A stretch of DNA of 64,000 nucleotides from Maledivibacter halophilus (GCF_900167445.1 NZ_FUZT01000015.1:62001-126000), one strand, 5' to 3'. Positions 35,101-45,262 are shown, numbered from the stretch's first letter. Program-made: numbers and translations. Notes: generated by a model not told the origin, from the letters alone.

Positions 35101-36309
35101 CTACTCCTTAAGCTTAATCAAATCATATACCTTGTCTAGAATAATTTCTGCTATTTCTTCTTTTTTCATTTTATCATATTTTTTGATACTTCCCAAGCTG
35201 TCAATTATACTTATTATATTGGTATCTCCTTTAAACCCCGCACCTTTTTCACTTATATTATTGGCCACTATAAAGTCTAAATTTTTTTTATTTATCTTGA
35301 TTTTAGCATTTTTAAGTAAATCATTTGTCTCTGCTGCAAAGCCTATTAAAATTTTGTCCCCTTTAACCTTTCCAAGCTCCAATAGTATATCAGGATTTCT
35401 TGAAAGTTCTATAGAAAAATTCGAATCACTTTTTTTGATTTTATTCTCTGCAACATCCTTTGGTTTATAATCTGCAACAGCTGCAGCCTTGATTATAATG
35501 TCAGCTTCATCAAAGTAATTAAACACTTCTGCATACATGTCTTCAGTAGTTACTATATCAACAACTTTAACACCAATAGGCTTTTTTAAGTTTGTAACTC
35601 CTGAAACCAATGTAACTTCTGCCCCTCTATCCCTTGCTGCTCTGGCAATAGCATATCCCATTTTTCCTGAGGAATGATTAGTTATATATCTTACAGGATC
35701 GATAGGCTCTTGAGTAGGCCCTGCCGTTACTAATATTTTTTTTCCTCCTAATGATTTTTTTAATCTGTTATCAAATACACCAATTATATTCTCTACAATA
35801 TCCTCTGGAGAAGCCAATTTCCCTAATCCATAATCCCCACAGGCTAGTCTGCCGGAAGCTGGATCAATAAATTTATAGCCTAATTCTCTAAGATTTGCTA
35901 TATTCCTCTGTACAATAGGATTATTATACATATTTGTATTCATAGCTGGGGCTATGAGCACTGGTGCTCTAGTTGCCATAACAGTAGTTGATAACATATC
36001 ATCCGCTATTCCATTTGCTATTTTACCAATTATATTTGCAGTGGCAGGGGCAATTAAAAACAGGTCCGCTTTTTGTGCTATGGATATATGCTCAACATCC
36101 CAGGTTTTAGGTTCAGAAAACATATCAGTTACAACATAATTTTGTGATAACGACTGGAAACTCAATGGCTTAACAAACTCCAAAGCAGCCTTAGTCATTA
36201 TAACATTTATATTTGCATTTAATTTCTTTAATCTACTTACTACATCTAATACTTTGTAAACTGCAATACCTCCACTAACGCCAATAACTATATTCTTATT
36301 AGTTAACAT
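35101..36309 (-). CDS. coaBC: Bifunctional PPC decarboxylase / PPC synthetase
   Basis: CoaBC performs two steps of CoA synthesis: joining cysteine to phosphopantothenate and decarboxylating the product. The 402 residues divide into an N-terminal flavoprotein CoaC domain (GVSGGIAVYKVLDVVSRL, then APAMNTNMYNNP and SGRLACGDYGLGK) and a C-terminal CoaB domain (TAGPTQEPIDPVRYITNHSS then GKMGYAIA). It is downstream of rpoZ by 12 bp and upstream of priA. Confidence 0.96.
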   Translation of the reverse strand: MLTNKNIVIGVSGGIAVYKVLDVVSRLKKLNANINVIMTKAALEFVKPLSFQSLSQNYVVTDMFSEPKTWDVEHISIAQKADLFLIAPATANIIGKIANGIADDMLSTTVMATRAPVLIAPAMNTNMYNNPIVQRNIANLRELGYKFIDPASGRLACGDYGLGKLASPEDIVENIIGVFDNRLKKSLGGKKILVTAGPTQEPIDPVRYITNHSSGKMGYAIARAARDRGAEVTLVSGVTNLKKPIGVKVVDIVTTEDMYAEVFNYFDEADIIIKAAAVADYKPKDVAENKIKKSDSNFSIELSRNPDILLELGKVKGDKILIGFAAETNDLLKNAKIKINKKNLDFIVANNISEKGAGFKGDTNIISIIDSLGSIKKYDKMKKEEIAEIILDKVYDLIKLKE

Positions 36310-36321
36310 ACTACACCCCTA

Positions 36322-36525
36322 CTAATTATCAGATTCTATCCTTTTAAAGGATATTTTATCTTCTAAAAGTTCATTTACCGCTATTGTAACAGGTTTATTT
36401 GACTGTATGTCCGTACGCTTTTCACTTCCATCTATTATTTCTCTAGCTCTTTTAGAAGCTACAATAACTAATGTATATCTACTATCAACTTTTTTTAATA
36501 ATTCATTAATTGGTGGTTTTAACAT
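36322..36525 (-). CDS. rpoZ: RNA polymerase ω subunit
   Basis: The 67-residue ω subunit helps assembly of RNA polymerase by chaperoning β'. The sequence [20 protein letters not shown], followed by ASKRAREI and [15 protein letters not shown], matches the family. The stop codon overlaps the last base region of gmk, the standard gmk-rpoZ pair, and AAGGAGGAAATATA precedes the ATG. Confidence 0.95.
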   Translation of the reverse strand: MLKPPINELLKKVDSRYTLVIVASKRAREIIDGSEKRTDIQSNKPVTIAVNELLEDKISFKRIESDN

Positions 36526-37139
36526 TATATTTCCTCCTTATATTTCCTTATTATTTCTAATACATCGCCTTTAACGCGGCATCCTTCTGCTTCAATAATT
36601 GCAATAAGACTATTTACAGCACCTGATAAATCATCATTTATTATATAATAGTCATACTCTCTAATAAAGTCAAACTCTTCATAAGCACATTTTAATCTTT
36701 TTTTAATATTCTCCTTTGAATCCCTTCCTCTTTCAATAATTCTATTTCTCAAAACTTCCATACTTGGAGGTAATAGAAATACAAAAATCCCATCGCTGAA
36801 TTTTTCCTTTATCTGCATTGCTCCCTGGGGATCAATTTCTAGTATAATATCATTGCCCTTATTAAGCTCTTCTAAAACATATTTTTTAGGAGTTCCATAT
36901 AAATTATCATAAACCTTGGCATATTCTAAAAATTCATCATTCTCTATCATTTGTTCAAACTTATTTCTCTTTAAAAAATAATAATTAACACCGTCTATCT
37001 CACCTTTTCTTCTCTCCCTTGTTGTTGCGGAAATAGATAATTTAATTTCAGGTCTAACTCTTAATAATTCTTTACAAACTGTTCCTTTTCCCACTCCAGA
37101 CGGCCCACATACTACAAACAATGATCCTTTTTTCTTCAT
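36525..37139 (-). CDS. gmk: Guanylate kinase
   Basis: Gmk phosphorylates GMP to GDP. The 204-residue protein starts [20 protein letters not shown] with the P-loop, and carries [17 protein letters not shown] and [14 protein letters not shown], the GMP-binding segments. Its ATG overlaps the remA stop codon (ATGA), implying translational coupling. The order yicC-remA-gmk-rpoZ is widely conserved in Firmicutes. Confidence 0.97.
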   Translation of the reverse strand: MKKKGSLFVVCGPSGVGKGTVCKELLRVRPEIKLSISATTRERRKGEIDGVNYYFLKRNKFEQMIENDEFLEYAKVYDNLYGTPKKYVLEELNKGNDIILEIDPQGAMQIKEKFSDGIFVFLLPPSMEVLRNRIIERGRDSKENIKKRLKCAYEEFDFIREYDYYIINDDLSGAVNSLIAIIEAEGCRVKGDVLEIIRKYKEEI

Positions 37140-37408
37140 ATAGATTCTCCTTTTTTGTCATTTGTTCCCTTTGTTTGGAACCTATTTGCCATTGTTTCCG
37201 GCTGAACAGCTGACAAAATTATATGATCGCTGTCACATATAATTACCGCCCTTGTTCTTCTACCATATGTAGCGTCAACAAGCTTATCATGATCTCTAGC
37301 TTCATTAATAATTCTCTTTATAGGCGCTGATTCCGGTTTCACTATAGCCACTATTCTATTAGCTGAAATAACATTTCCAAAGCCAATATTAACTAACCTC
37401 AAATCCAT
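37136..37408 (-). CDS. remA: Extracellular matrix/regulatory protein RemA (DUF370)
   Basis: RemA is a small DNA-binding regulator that activates biofilm matrix and osmoprotection genes in Bacillus. The 90-residue product reads [20 protein letters not shown] and contains the conserved [13 protein letters not shown] segment. I chose the ATG at 37408 (GCAGGAGGATAATC upstream); the longer open frame to 37465 overlaps yicC and has no family support. In Clostridia its targets are not defined. Confidence 0.92.
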   Translation of the reverse strand: MDLRLVNIGFGNVISANRIVAIVKPESAPIKRIINEARDHDKLVDATYGRRTRAVIICDSDHIILSAVQPETMANRFQTKGTNDKKGESI

Positions 37409-37421
37409 GATTATCCTCCTG

Positions 37422-38303
37422 CTACTCAATATTTTGAATCTGTTCTCTGATTTTTTCCAATTCACTTTTTACTTCTATTACCATTTTTGATATTTCAATA
37501 TCAGATGATTTAGACCCTATTGTATTGATTTCCCTATTCATTTCCTGAATTAAAAAATCTAGTTTTCTACCAACAGCTCCTGATTCATTGGTGATTAATT
37601 TAAGCTGCTCAATATGGCTAAATAATCTAACTATTTCTTCTGTTATATTACTTTTATCCGCATATACAGAAACCTCTAATGCAATCCTATCCTCATCAAT
37701 ATTAATATTATCTTCAGTAAGTTCTCTAATTCTTTCCAATAATTTGTCCCTGTATTCTTTTATTATTATTGGTGAACGCAAATTAATATCTTCAACTATA
37801 TTATATATTTTTTCGCTCCTGATTTTTATATCCTCAGCTAACTTCACCCCTTCTACTTTCCTCATGTTTATCAAACCTAAAACAGCTTGATTCACAGATG
37901 TTTTTAAAGCTTCCCATATAACCTCTTCTTCTTCCTCACGATTTTCGATTGTAAAGATATCTGGAAATCTAGTCAAAGTTGATAAATTTATATCATCCTT
38001 TAAATTGAGCTTATCCTTTATCTGTAACAAAGAATCGTGATATTGCTCAATAATATTCAGATTTGGTTTTATTATTAGATCATCATCCTTATATTCTTCT
38101 AATGTAATATATACTTCTATTCTACCCCTTTTTACTGAACTTTTAATTAATTTTTTTATTCTTTCTTCAAAGGCAGATAATTTTTTAGGCATTCTTATAA
38201 TAATATCATTGTATCTATGATTTACCGATTTTATTTCCACTAAAAAGCTTCTAGTTTCACCTATGAATTCCCCTCTTCCATAGCCTGTCATACTGCTTAT
38301 CAT
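37422..38303 (-). CDS. yicC: YicC family endoribonuclease-like protein
   Basis: YicC family proteins (YloC in Bacillus) are reported to be endoribonucleases. The 293 residues start [20 protein letters not shown], the family hallmark, with [18 protein letters not shown] nearby, a central helical region and a C-terminal [20 protein letters not shown] motif. It heads the yicC-remA-gmk-rpoZ-coaBC-priA run, 13 bp before remA. Confidence 0.93.
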   Translation of the reverse strand: MISSMTGYGRGEFIGETRSFLVEIKSVNHRYNDIIIRMPKKLSAFEERIKKLIKSSVKRGRIEVYITLEEYKDDDLIIKPNLNIIEQYHDSLLQIKDKLNLKDDINLSTLTRFPDIFTIENREEEEEVIWEALKTSVNQAVLGLINMRKVEGVKLAEDIKIRSEKIYNIVEDINLRSPIIIKEYRDKLLERIRELTEDNINIDEDRIALEVSVYADKSNITEEIVRLFSHIEQLKLITNESGAVGRKLDFLIQEMNREINTIGSKSSDIEISKMVIEVKSELEKIREQIQNIE

Positions 38304-38379
38304 AAAATCAATCCTTCCTTAATAAAGGTCTACCAATTTCATATTATATCACTAAAATACTAACATTTTAAGGAATTAT

Positions 38380-39228
38380 TTAATAATTTTCTTTACAAAA
38401 AAATTTCCCATCGCAAATAAAATTTGCAGTCCCTTCCATGAAAACCTCGTCATCATTATTTATATAAATTGTCATCTTTCCACCAGGTACATTTACATTC
38501 ACCCTTTTATCTACATGATTTAAAAGATAAGCAATATATACAGATGAGCATACTCCAGTGCCACATGCCAATGTTTTGCCTGCTCCCCTTTCCCATGTAT
38601 CTACCTTAATAAACCCTCTATTAACTATCTCAACAAAGTTAACATTTGTATTTTGGGGATAAATATTATGCTTTTCAATCTTGGCTCCAATCTCATAAAC
38701 TTCTTTTTCCTTTATTTCGTCAACAAAAATAACAGTATGAGGAACTCCCATAAGTATACTTGAAACCTTTACACTTAAATCTTCTATCTTTATGACTTCA
38801 TTTATAAAAGTTTCTTTATCTGTAATAACAGGTACAGCCTTTGCCTTAATCTCTGGTTTACCCATATCAACTAAAATCTTTTCTACCTTTCCATTACCAT
38901 CTATTGTCAATTCTATTTTCTTTACACCTGCTAAAGTATCCACTAGAATGTTCTCTTTTTTAACAATGTTTTTTTCATATACAAATTTTGAAAAACATCT
39001 AATTCCATTTCCACACATTTCCCCTACTGAACCATCGGAATTATAATAACTCATTTTTATATCATATTTTTCCGATTCTTCTACAACCATCAGTCCATCT
39101 GCACCAATGCCAAAATGTCTATCACAAACTTTTTTTGCCAGTACACAGTAGTCTATCCCGTTAATATCTTCAGCTCTAACAACAATAAAATCATTACCTG
39201 CTCCATGCATTTTACTAAAATTTATCAT
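38380..39228 (-). CDS. dapF: Diaminopimelate epimerase
   Basis: DapF interconverts LL- and meso-diaminopimelate for lysine and peptidoglycan. The 282-residue protein has both catalytic cysteines: GEMCGNGIRCF (about 72) and LACGTGVCSSVY (about 218), with the N-terminal KMHGAGNDFIV motif. I chose the ATG at 39228 behind GGAGGTAGAA; an open frame extends to 39276 without a ribosome site. A family A element lies directly upstream. Confidence 0.96.
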   Translation of the reverse strand: MINFSKMHGAGNDFIVVRAEDINGIDYCVLAKKVCDRHFGIGADGLMVVEESEKYDIKMSYYNSDGSVGEMCGNGIRCFSKFVYEKNIVKKENILVDTLAGVKKIELTIDGNGKVEKILVDMGKPEIKAKAVPVITDKETFINEVIKIEDLSVKVSSILMGVPHTVIFVDEIKEKEVYEIGAKIEKHNIYPQNTNVNFVEIVNRGFIKVDTWERGAGKTLACGTGVCSSVYIAYLLNHVDKRVNVNVPGGKMTIYINNDDEVFMEGTANFICDGKFFCKENY

Positions 39229-39262
39229 TTCTACCTCCTTATTTTTAACGAATATAGTTATA

Positions 39263-39384
39263 TGAGCAAATTGCATAATTACCTTCTGTAAAAACTATCT
39301 ACTATACATATAGTTTAAAAATCTCCAAAGACATACCATATATATTATGCAATTCTGCCTAGTTAGAATTATGCAATTTCCTCA
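39263..39384 (+). repeat. Family A intergenic element (copy 5, full)
   Basis: TGAGCAAATTGCATAATTAC at the left and AGAATTATGCAATTTCCTCA at the right are inverted ends 122 bp apart. The interior (AAAAACTATCTACTATACAT then ATAGTTTAAAAATCTCCAAA) is the clearest version of the family core. It lies in the divergent dapF/rqcH gap. Confidence 0.82.
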
Positions 39385-39504
39385 TATATTATATTATATA
39401 TGCTAATATAATTATTTACCTTTAAAATTTTATTATTTAATGTTATACTTTACAAAGTATTTAGGAAATCACATAATCAACTTTTGTGAAATGGAGGAAT
39501 AAAT

Positions 39505-41283
39505 ATGCCATTCGATGGTTTAGTAATAAATTCATTAAAAAAAGAATTAAAACAAGTATTATTAAATAAAAAAATTGAAAAAATATATCAGCCTGAAGAT
39601 GATGAAATATTAATTAAATTTAGAAACACTGATATTAATAATAAATTATTAATATCAGTAAACAGCAGCTTCCCTCATCTTTGTTTAACCAGTATGCAAA
39701 AAGTTAATCCAACTACTCCACCTATGTTTTGTATGCTTTTAAGAAAGCATCTACATGGTGGTAAAATTGTGGATTGCTATCAGGTGGAATTTGAAAGAAT
39801 ATTGGTTCTATCTGTTGAAAGTCATGATGAATTAGGAAATATTAATATAAAAAATTTAATAGTTGAAATAATGGGTAAACACAGCAATATAATCCTAACA
39901 CAGGATAATAATACTATAATTGATAGTATTAAAAGAATTCCATCAAGCATCAGCAGAAAAAGGCAAATATTACCTGGACTTAAATATGAATATCCACCTT
40001 CTCAAAACAAAATAAATATATTTACTACAGATTATACTACTTTTAAAAATAAAATAAATAATAATTCAAAAAATACCCAAATATTCAAAGCGATCTATAA
40101 GTCCTTTCAAGGTATAAGCCCTATTATTGCTAAAGAAATATGCTATAGATCTTCTATCTCTATGGATATCCCAATTTCAGAGCTATCCGATAAAAACTTT
40201 ACAGACATTTGGAATGTTTTTATTGGTATTCTTGGGAAAACCCATAAAAATGAATACTCACCAAATATAATCTTTGATGCAAAGGATAACAAAACAATTG
40301 ATTTTTCTCCAATAGTACTAAAAATCTATGAAAATGAATATTTTTCACTTAGCTTTTTTGATTCAATAAGCGATACTATAAACAAATATTACTTTGAAAA
40401 GGACAAATATAATCGTATTAAGCAAAAGTCTACTGATATAACTAAAATAGTCAATACCAGACTTGAAAGATTGCACAATAAGCTTCAAAAACAAAAAGAA
40501 GAACTGTTAACTGCCGAGGGTGCTGATAAATATAAATTATATGGAGAATTAATACTATCTAATATGCATAATATATCCAAGGGTATGAAGGAAGTGACTC
40601 TCCAAAACTATTATGAAACCAATATGCCCAGTATTGCTGTGCCCCTTGACCCTAAACTGTCACCTTCAGAAAACAGTCAAAAATATTATAAAAAATACAA
40701 TAAATATAAATCTGCTATAAATAAAATTAACAAGCAAATAAAAGAAACTACTGAAGAAATACAATATTTACAAAACGTATTGACAAATATAGAAAATACC
40801 GATGATATAAACAATATTGATGAAATAAAGCAGGAATTAATTGAACAAAACTATATTAAAAAAAGAAAGATCGTTAAGAAAAAAGAAAAATCTTTGGCTT
40901 CTAAACCTTCAGAATATATTACTAGTGATGGATTTACAGTCCTTGCCGGGAAAAACAATAAACAAAACGATTATCTAACGCTAAAAGTGGCTTCTAAAAA
41001 AGACATCTGGCTCCACACTAAAGATATTCCTGGTTCCCATGTAATAATAAGAACAGAAGGTAAAGAAGTATCAGAAGATACCATAAAAGCAGCAGCTCTA
41101 ATTGCTGCATATAACAGTAAAGGTAGATATTCCAGTAAGGTTCCTATAGACTACACCTATGTAAAATATGTAAAAAAACCATCGGGAGCGAAACCGGGAA
41201 TGGTTATATATGAAAATTTTAAAACAATATATGTAACACCATTTAAAGAAGAAGTACAAAAACTGGAAGCACAGAGGGAATAA
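39505..41283 (+). CDS. rqcH: Ribosome quality-control protein RqcH (Rqc2/NFACT family)
   Basis: RqcH binds obstructed 50S subunits and adds C-terminal alanine tails that mark stalled proteins for degradation. The 592 residues have an N-terminal NFACT-N domain starting MPFDGLVINSLKKELK, a helix-hairpin-helix region (GISPIIAKEICYRSS), a long charged coiled coil (about 310-450), and a C-terminal NFACT-R domain (WLHTKDIPGSHVIIRT). Older names are fibronectin-binding protein A. It is a plus-strand single gene with a terminator overlapping its end. A matching rqcP is not in the window. Confidence 0.93.
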   Translation: MPFDGLVINSLKKELKQVLLNKKIEKIYQPEDDEILIKFRNTDINNKLLISVNSSFPHLCLTSMQKVNPTTPPMFCMLLRKHLHGGKIVDCYQVEFERILVLSVESHDELGNINIKNLIVEIMGKHSNIILTQDNNTIIDSIKRIPSSISRKRQILPGLKYEYPPSQNKINIFTTDYTTFKNKINNNSKNTQIFKAIYKSFQGISPIIAKEICYRSSISMDIPISELSDKNFTDIWNVFIGILGKTHKNEYSPNIIFDAKDNKTIDFSPIVLKIYENEYFSLSFFDSISDTINKYYFEKDKYNRIKQKSTDITKIVNTRLERLHNKLQKQKEELLTAEGADKYKLYGELILSNMHNISKGMKEVTLQNYYETNMPSIAVPLDPKLSPSENSQKYYKKYNKYKSAINKINKQIKETTEEIQYLQNVLTNIENTDDINNIDEIKQELIEQNYIKKRKIVKKKEKSLASKPSEYITSDGFTVLAGKNNKQNDYLTLKVASKKDIWLHTKDIPGSHVIIRTEGKEVSEDTIKAAALIAAYNSKGRYSSKVPIDYTYVKYVKKPSGAKPGMVIYENFKTIYVTPFKEEVQKLEAQRE

Positions 41284-41302
41284 TCCCTTCTGTGTTTTAT
41301 TT
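41270..41302 (+). terminator. Terminator of rqcH
   Basis: CACAGAGGGA (41270-41279) pairs with TCCCTTCTGTG (41284-41294) with one bulge, followed by TTTTATTTTT. The stem includes the last codons of rqcH. Confidence 0.8.
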
Positions 41303-41833
41303 TTCGTATATTACTACTTCATTTTCATTGTCGGTTTCATCAAACTTTACACTTATGATCTCCTTTCTTGAAGTAGGAACATTTTTTCCAATAAAATCCG
41401 GTCTAATAGGAAGCTCTCTGTGGCCTCTATCGACCAATACAGCCAATTGAATAGTTTTAGGCCTTCCCATATCAATTAAAGCGTCCATAGCCGCCCTTAC
41501 AGTTCTACCAGTAAAAATAACATCATCAATCAGTACAACATCCTTATCATTTATGTTAATTGATGCTACCCTTTTATTTATAATCGGATTGTCATTAATT
41601 TTTGATAAATCATCTCTGTATAATGTAATATCTAAGGAATCTACAATTACATCTACATCTTCAATTTCCTTTATTTTAGAAGCGATTCTCTTTGCTAATG
41701 GAATCCCTCTGGTATGTATTCCAAATAATACAATATTTGATACTCCTTTATTCTTTTCAATTATTTCATGGGATAATCTTGTTACTGATCTATTTATTGC
41801 TTTAGCATCCATTATTTTAGCCTTTAACTTCAT
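41297..41833 (-). CDS. pyrR: Bifunctional pyr operon regulator / uracil phosphoribosyltransferase
   Basis: PyrR binds pyr leader RNA when UMP is high and also has uracil phosphoribosyltransferase activity. The 178-residue protein has the PRPP-binding [17 protein letters not shown] motif (about 95-111), [13 protein letters not shown] and [17 protein letters not shown]. It is two bases downstream of rluD. No pyr biosynthetic gene is nearby, so it would act on leaders elsewhere in the genome. Confidence 0.95.
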   Translation of the reverse strand: MKLKAKIMDAKAINRSVTRLSHEIIEKNKGVSNIVLFGIHTRGIPLAKRIASKIKEIEDVDVIVDSLDITLYRDDLSKINDNPIINKRVASININDKDVVLIDDVIFTGRTVRAAMDALIDMGRPKTIQLAVLVDRGHRELPIRPDFIGKNVPTSRKEIISVKFDETDNENEVVIYEK

Positions 41834-41834
41834 C

Positions 41835-42758
41835 TTATTTCCTCCTTTGCATTTTTTTTAATAAAGCTTTAAAGTATTCAGGGAGTTCGCTGTTAAACTC
41901 CATATACTTTAATGTGGTAGGATGAATAAAACCTAGTACTTTAGCATGGAGCATCTGACCCTTCAAATTGAATTTTTTCTTTTTTATACCGTAAAGGGGA
42001 TCTCCAACTAAAGGATATCCTAAATATGACATATGAACTCTAATCTGATGAGTACGTCCAGTTTCTAACTTTAACTCAACAAGGGTGTATCCTGAGTACG
42101 ATTCAATTACTTTAAAATGAGTGACAGCTTTTTTACTATTCTTCTCAACAACAGCTCTTTTCAACCTATTAACAGGGTGTCTTCCTATAGGTGCATCAAT
42201 AGTGCCACTACCCACTTTTATATTCCCATTAACTAGGGCGTAATAAACTCTATTTATACTGTGCTCCTTTAATTGAGCAGCAAGAGAATTGTGGGCTTTG
42301 TTGTTTTTTGCTATCATTAATAACCCTGAAGTATCTTTATCAATTCTGTGTACAATCCCCGGTCTTATTATTCCATTGATTGAAGATAAACTTTTGGAAT
42401 GGTATAGCAGTGCATTAACCAATGTTCCAGAATAATGTCCTGGAGCAGGATGAACAACCATCCCCTGAGGCTTATTCACAACTAGTAAATCTTTATCCTC
42501 GTAAATAATCTCAATAGGAATATTTTCTGGCTCTAGTTTCAATTTTTCAGGCTCAGGTATTTCTATATCAATTTCGTCCTCTTCGCTTATTTTATATTTT
42601 TTCGAATAGATTATTTCATTGTTTACTCTTACATTTCCACTTTTAATCAGTTTTTGGACATAAGATCTTGAAATATCATTTAATTCCTTCGATATATATA
42701 AGTCTAAACGAAGGGATTCTTCAATATTCTCTACTATCAGTTTTAATTCCTTCAACAT
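41835..42758 (-). CDS. Pseudouridine synthase, RluD family
   Basis: The 307-residue protein has an N-terminal S4 RNA-binding domain ([20 protein letters not shown]) and a catalytic domain with [16 protein letters not shown] (the aspartate is catalytic), [19 protein letters not shown] and VVHPAPGH. RluD enzymes modify helix 69 of 23S rRNA; the Bacillus counterpart YlyB sits beside pyrR in the same way. The exact target position is not shown by the sequence. Confidence 0.92.
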   Translation of the reverse strand: MLKELKLIVENIEESLRLDLYISKELNDISRSYVQKLIKSGNVRVNNEIIYSKKYKISEEDEIDIEIPEPEKLKLEPENIPIEIIYEDKDLLVVNKPQGMVVHPAPGHYSGTLVNALLYHSKSLSSINGIIRPGIVHRIDKDTSGLLMIAKNNKAHNSLAAQLKEHSINRVYYALVNGNIKVGSGTIDAPIGRHPVNRLKRAVVEKNSKKAVTHFKVIESYSGYTLVELKLETGRTHQIRVHMSYLGYPLVGDPLYGIKKKKFNLKGQMLHAKVLGFIHPTTLKYMEFNSELPEYFKALLKKMQRRK

Positions 42759-42777
42759 ATCTGCTCCTTTTATTACA

Positions 42778-42839
42778 GATAACCAATATTGAAATTTATA
42801 TTAAATTTTTAATATCCGTTATCTATAGAGTTGGTTATC
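42778..42839. repeat. Family C palindrome (copy 3)
   Basis: GATAACCAA (42778-42786) and TTGGTTATC (42831-42839) are inverted ends, and an internal CCGTTATCTATAGAG resembles the right end again, suggesting partial duplication. It is between rluD and the zinc-finger gene. Confidence 0.6.
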
Positions 42840-42880
42840 TTTAAGGTTTTTGATTCTTAAAAGTTAATTGTATTATAAAA

Positions 42881-42920
42881 TAGAAAGAGAAGCAAGGCCC
42901 TAAGTCTGCTTCTCTTTCTA
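42881..42920 (-). terminator. Terminator after the zinc-finger gene
   Basis: TAGAAAGAGAAGCA (42881-42894) and TGCTTCTCTTTCTA (42907-42920) form a perfect 14-bp stem directly after the stop codon; the following T-run on the minus strand is short (TTTTATAAT). Confidence 0.8.
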
Positions 42921-43565
42921 CTATTTTTCATCCGGATTAATTGTTTTTTTATAATATTCAGAACTTATATCATCTACATTCTCAACCTTTCCCGATATAT
43001 TTTCGTCATACATATTATTATCATACCAATCCAAAGCCTTTTTTTTCTCATTTGTCTTGTTATATCTAGCCACTTCTTGCCATGTGTCTTCTCCATCAAA
43101 GCCATTAAATCTCGAATCATCTTTAAAGGTTCTACCAAATGGATAATTGAGTTTTTCTTCTTCTACTGGTCTTGTATCGATTTTTTTACCTAAAGGCAAT
43201 GTAGACTTTTCCTCACTACATTTAGCACATATTGCTGTATAGGGTATAATCTCCAGTCTTTCTATATCTATTAATTTACCACAAGTCTCACACCTTCCAT
43301 ATGTGCCATCTTCAATTTTTTCTATAGCATTATTTATATCTTCCAAATGTCTTTTCTCGTTTTCTTCAAGGTTGAATTTCATTTCCATTTCAAAGGTTTC
43401 ACTGGCTATATCTGCGGGATGATTATCATAAACCGACAGTTCACTATAATACCCTTGTAAAGAACTATGAAGTCCGTTATCCTCTTCATTTTCTATAGTA
43501 TTTAAAGTTTGTTTTTTATCTTTTAAAAGTCTCTTTTTAAAATATTGGAGCTTATCTCTATCCAA
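42921..43565 (-). CDS. TraR/DksA-type zinc-finger protein, YteA family
   Basis: The 214-residue protein has the DksA-type zinc motif CETCGKLIDIERLEIIPYTA followed by ICAKC, giving four cysteines near residues 96-119, preceded by a helical region with ENEKRHLEDINNAIEKIEDG. The C-terminal third is a sporulation-associated YteA-type extension (YPFGRTFKDDSRFNGFDGED). In Bacillus YteA is in the σK regulon; here no such promoter was identified. It is 11 bp after the DUF5665 gene. Confidence 0.82.
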   Translation of the reverse strand: MDRDKLQYFKKRLLKDKKQTLNTIENEEDNGLHSSLQGYYSELSVYDNHPADIASETFEMEMKFNLEENEKRHLEDINNAIEKIEDGTYGRCETCGKLIDIERLEIIPYTAICAKCSEEKSTLPLGKKIDTRPVEEEKLNYPFGRTFKDDSRFNGFDGEDTWQEVARYNKTNEKKKALDWYDNNMYDENISGKVENVDDISSEYYKKTINPDEK

Positions 43566-43576
43566 ATTGAATCCTC

Positions 43577-43867
43577 CTATCTATAATTTTCGATTATATT
43601 CAATAATTCAGCTATATACTTGCCTAGAAGAGGTAGATTTACCATCTGTCGTATAAAATGAATCAAAACAGCTGCAAGTAAAGTAAATCCTATAGCCATT
43701 CCTAAGCCACGTGCCAATCCCCCAACAAAATTCACTAATAGCAATCTTCTGGGATTGTTTATTATTTCCGTGTATTCTGAAATTTTTGTCTTTTCTAAGG
43801 CTATTGAAAGATTTTCTATTTTACTTTCAATTGAACTCTTCCTTTTATCATCCACTTGGTAACACAT
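43577..43867 (-). CDS. DUF5665 small membrane protein
   Basis: This 96-residue protein has a charged N-terminal third (KRKSSIESKIENLSIALEKT), the motif NPRRLLLVNFVGGLARGLGM, one strong membrane segment (AIGFTLLAAVLIHFIRQMV) and a short amphipathic tail. The arrangement matches DUF5665, a family of unknown function found near division and sporulation genes in Firmicutes. It is just upstream of the YteA-type gene. Confidence 0.75.
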   Translation of the reverse strand: MCYQVDDKRKSSIESKIENLSIALEKTKISEYTEIINNPRRLLLVNFVGGLARGLGMAIGFTLLAAVLIHFIRQMVNLPLLGKYIAELLNIIENYR

Positions 43868-43975
43868 CCTAGCATAATAACAAAATTTCCTCAGAAATTT
43901 TTTAGTTGCAAATTCTATATTTTTAGTTTTATTTTAAACTTGATAATATTATTTTGCCCTTTTTTAGATAAAATA

Positions 43976-44007
43976 TAAAAACAAAACCAATTAAGGTTTT
44001 GTTTTTA
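43976..44007 (-). terminator. Second terminator-like hairpin downstream of the nucleosidase
   Basis: TAAAAACAAAACC (43976-43988) pairs with GGTTTTGTTTTTA (43995-44007). It has A and T runs on both sides and lies only about 40 bp past another terminator with the same direction. Confidence 0.65.
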
Positions 44008-44047
44008 TCAATAGTAAATTGACCCGTTTTTTTCCTTCAAAACTATA

Positions 44048-44074
44048 AAAAAATCCGTTTAAGACGGATTTTTT
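44048..44074 (-). terminator. Terminator of the MTA/SAH nucleosidase gene
   Basis: AAAAAATCCGT and ACGGATTTTTT form an 11-bp stem at the stop codon, followed on the minus strand by TATAGTTTTG. Confidence 0.75.
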
Positions 44075-44771
44075 AAATTTGCTCTATGATACTCTTTACA
44101 ATATTACTAGAATTTTTTGCAGCCTTCAGTACAAATTCATTAAAATTAATATGGGCTGTTCCATCGGCCTTGTCGGATATGGATCTTATTATAACAAAGG
44201 GAATATTGTTCAAAAAACTTGTATGTCCTATAGCAGCACCTTCCATCTCTGTGCAATAACCCTTAAAATTGTCCCAAAGAAATTCTTTCTTATCTGGACA
44301 AGCCACAAATACATCTCCTGATAAGATCCTGCCAATCATGGTCTGATGATTAACAGTTTCGTTTCTGCTAGCCGCAAAGGCTATATCTACAAGTCTCTTA
44401 TCTGCCTTAAAAACATATGTATCCATTCTAGGAATTTCTCCTAGTTTATATCCAAAACTCGTTGCATCGAAATCATGCTGAAGAACATCTGAAGATATTA
44501 CGATATCTCCAACATTTAAATCCGTATGTATAGCTCCACCGACACCTGTATTTATAATATAACTTACATTGAAATTACTTATTAAAACCTGTGTACAAAC
44601 TGCAGCATTAACCTTTCCAATACCTGATCGAACAAGTATAATATCTTTATTTAATAGCTTTCCAGAAAAAAAAGACATACCTGCTATATTATTTTTATTT
44701 TCTATCTCCATTAAATCCTTTAATATTTCTATTTCTTCATCCATTGCGCCTATTATACCTATTTTAGTCAT
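44073..44771 (-). CDS. mtnN: 5'-methylthioadenosine/S-adenosylhomocysteine nucleosidase
   Basis: This enzyme cleaves MTA and SAH to adenine plus the thioribose sugar, recycling SAM by-products. The 232-residue protein starts MTKIGIIGAMDEEIEILKDL and has TGVGGAI, a GDVFVACPDK segment and the catalytic EMEGAAIGH and RSISDKADG motifs. I chose the ATG at 44771 behind AAAGGAGGGCTTTT. It follows divIVA by 32 bp and ends at a terminator. Confidence 0.95.
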   Translation of the reverse strand: MTKIGIIGAMDEEIEILKDLMEIENKNNIAGMSFFSGKLLNKDIILVRSGIGKVNAAVCTQVLISNFNVSYIINTGVGGAIHTDLNVGDIVISSDVLQHDFDATSFGYKLGEIPRMDTYVFKADKRLVDIAFAASRNETVNHQTMIGRILSGDVFVACPDKKEFLWDNFKGYCTEMEGAAIGHTSFLNNIPFVIIRSISDKADGTAHINFNEFVLKAAKNSSNIVKSIIEQI

Positions 44772-44803
44772 AAAAGCCCTCCTTTGCATAGATAAACAGC
44801 ACT

Positions 44804-45262
44804 TTATTTTATTTTATCATTCATAAAAGAATCATTTACTAAATCCAATTGAGATTCAAGCAAAGTTTTAAATCTAGTCTTGAATATTTGAAACTCTTTT
44901 TTCGCTTCTTCATACTCTCTTTGAATATTTACGATTTCATTATTTGCATTTTGAATAATTCTTTTACCCTTATCCTCAGCTTCTTTAATAATTAGCTCTG
45001 CCTTTTTATTAGCATTCATTGCCACTTCCTCAGCTGTACTTTGAGCAACAATTAGTGTATCTTTGAGGGTTCTTTCTAAACTATTATATTTCTCTATCTG
45101 CTCTTCTAAGAGTCTTACTTTTTCCTTCATTTCAGCATTTTCATTATAAATTTTTTCATAGCTATCAATAACTTGATCTAAGAACTCATCAACTTCAGCT
45201 TCCTTATAACCTCTTAGCGCCTTTGTAAATTCCTTGTTTTGTATATCTAATGGCGTTATCAT
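44804..45262 (-). CDS. divIVA: Septum site-determining protein DivIVA
   Basis: DivIVA binds curved membrane at septa and poles and recruits partners. The 152 residues begin MITPLDIQNKEFTKALRGYK and continue EAEVDEFLDQVIDSYEKI, the membrane-binding lipid domain, followed by a coiled coil (about 30-130). It closes the conserved cluster sepF-yggT-ylmH-divIVA. Confidence 0.95.
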   Translation of the reverse strand: MITPLDIQNKEFTKALRGYKEAEVDEFLDQVIDSYEKIYNENAEMKEKVRLLEEQIEKYNSLERTLKDTLIVAQSTAEEVAMNANKKAELIIKEAEDKGKRIIQNANNEIVNIQREYEEAKKEFQIFKTRFKTLLESQLDLVNDSFMNDKIK

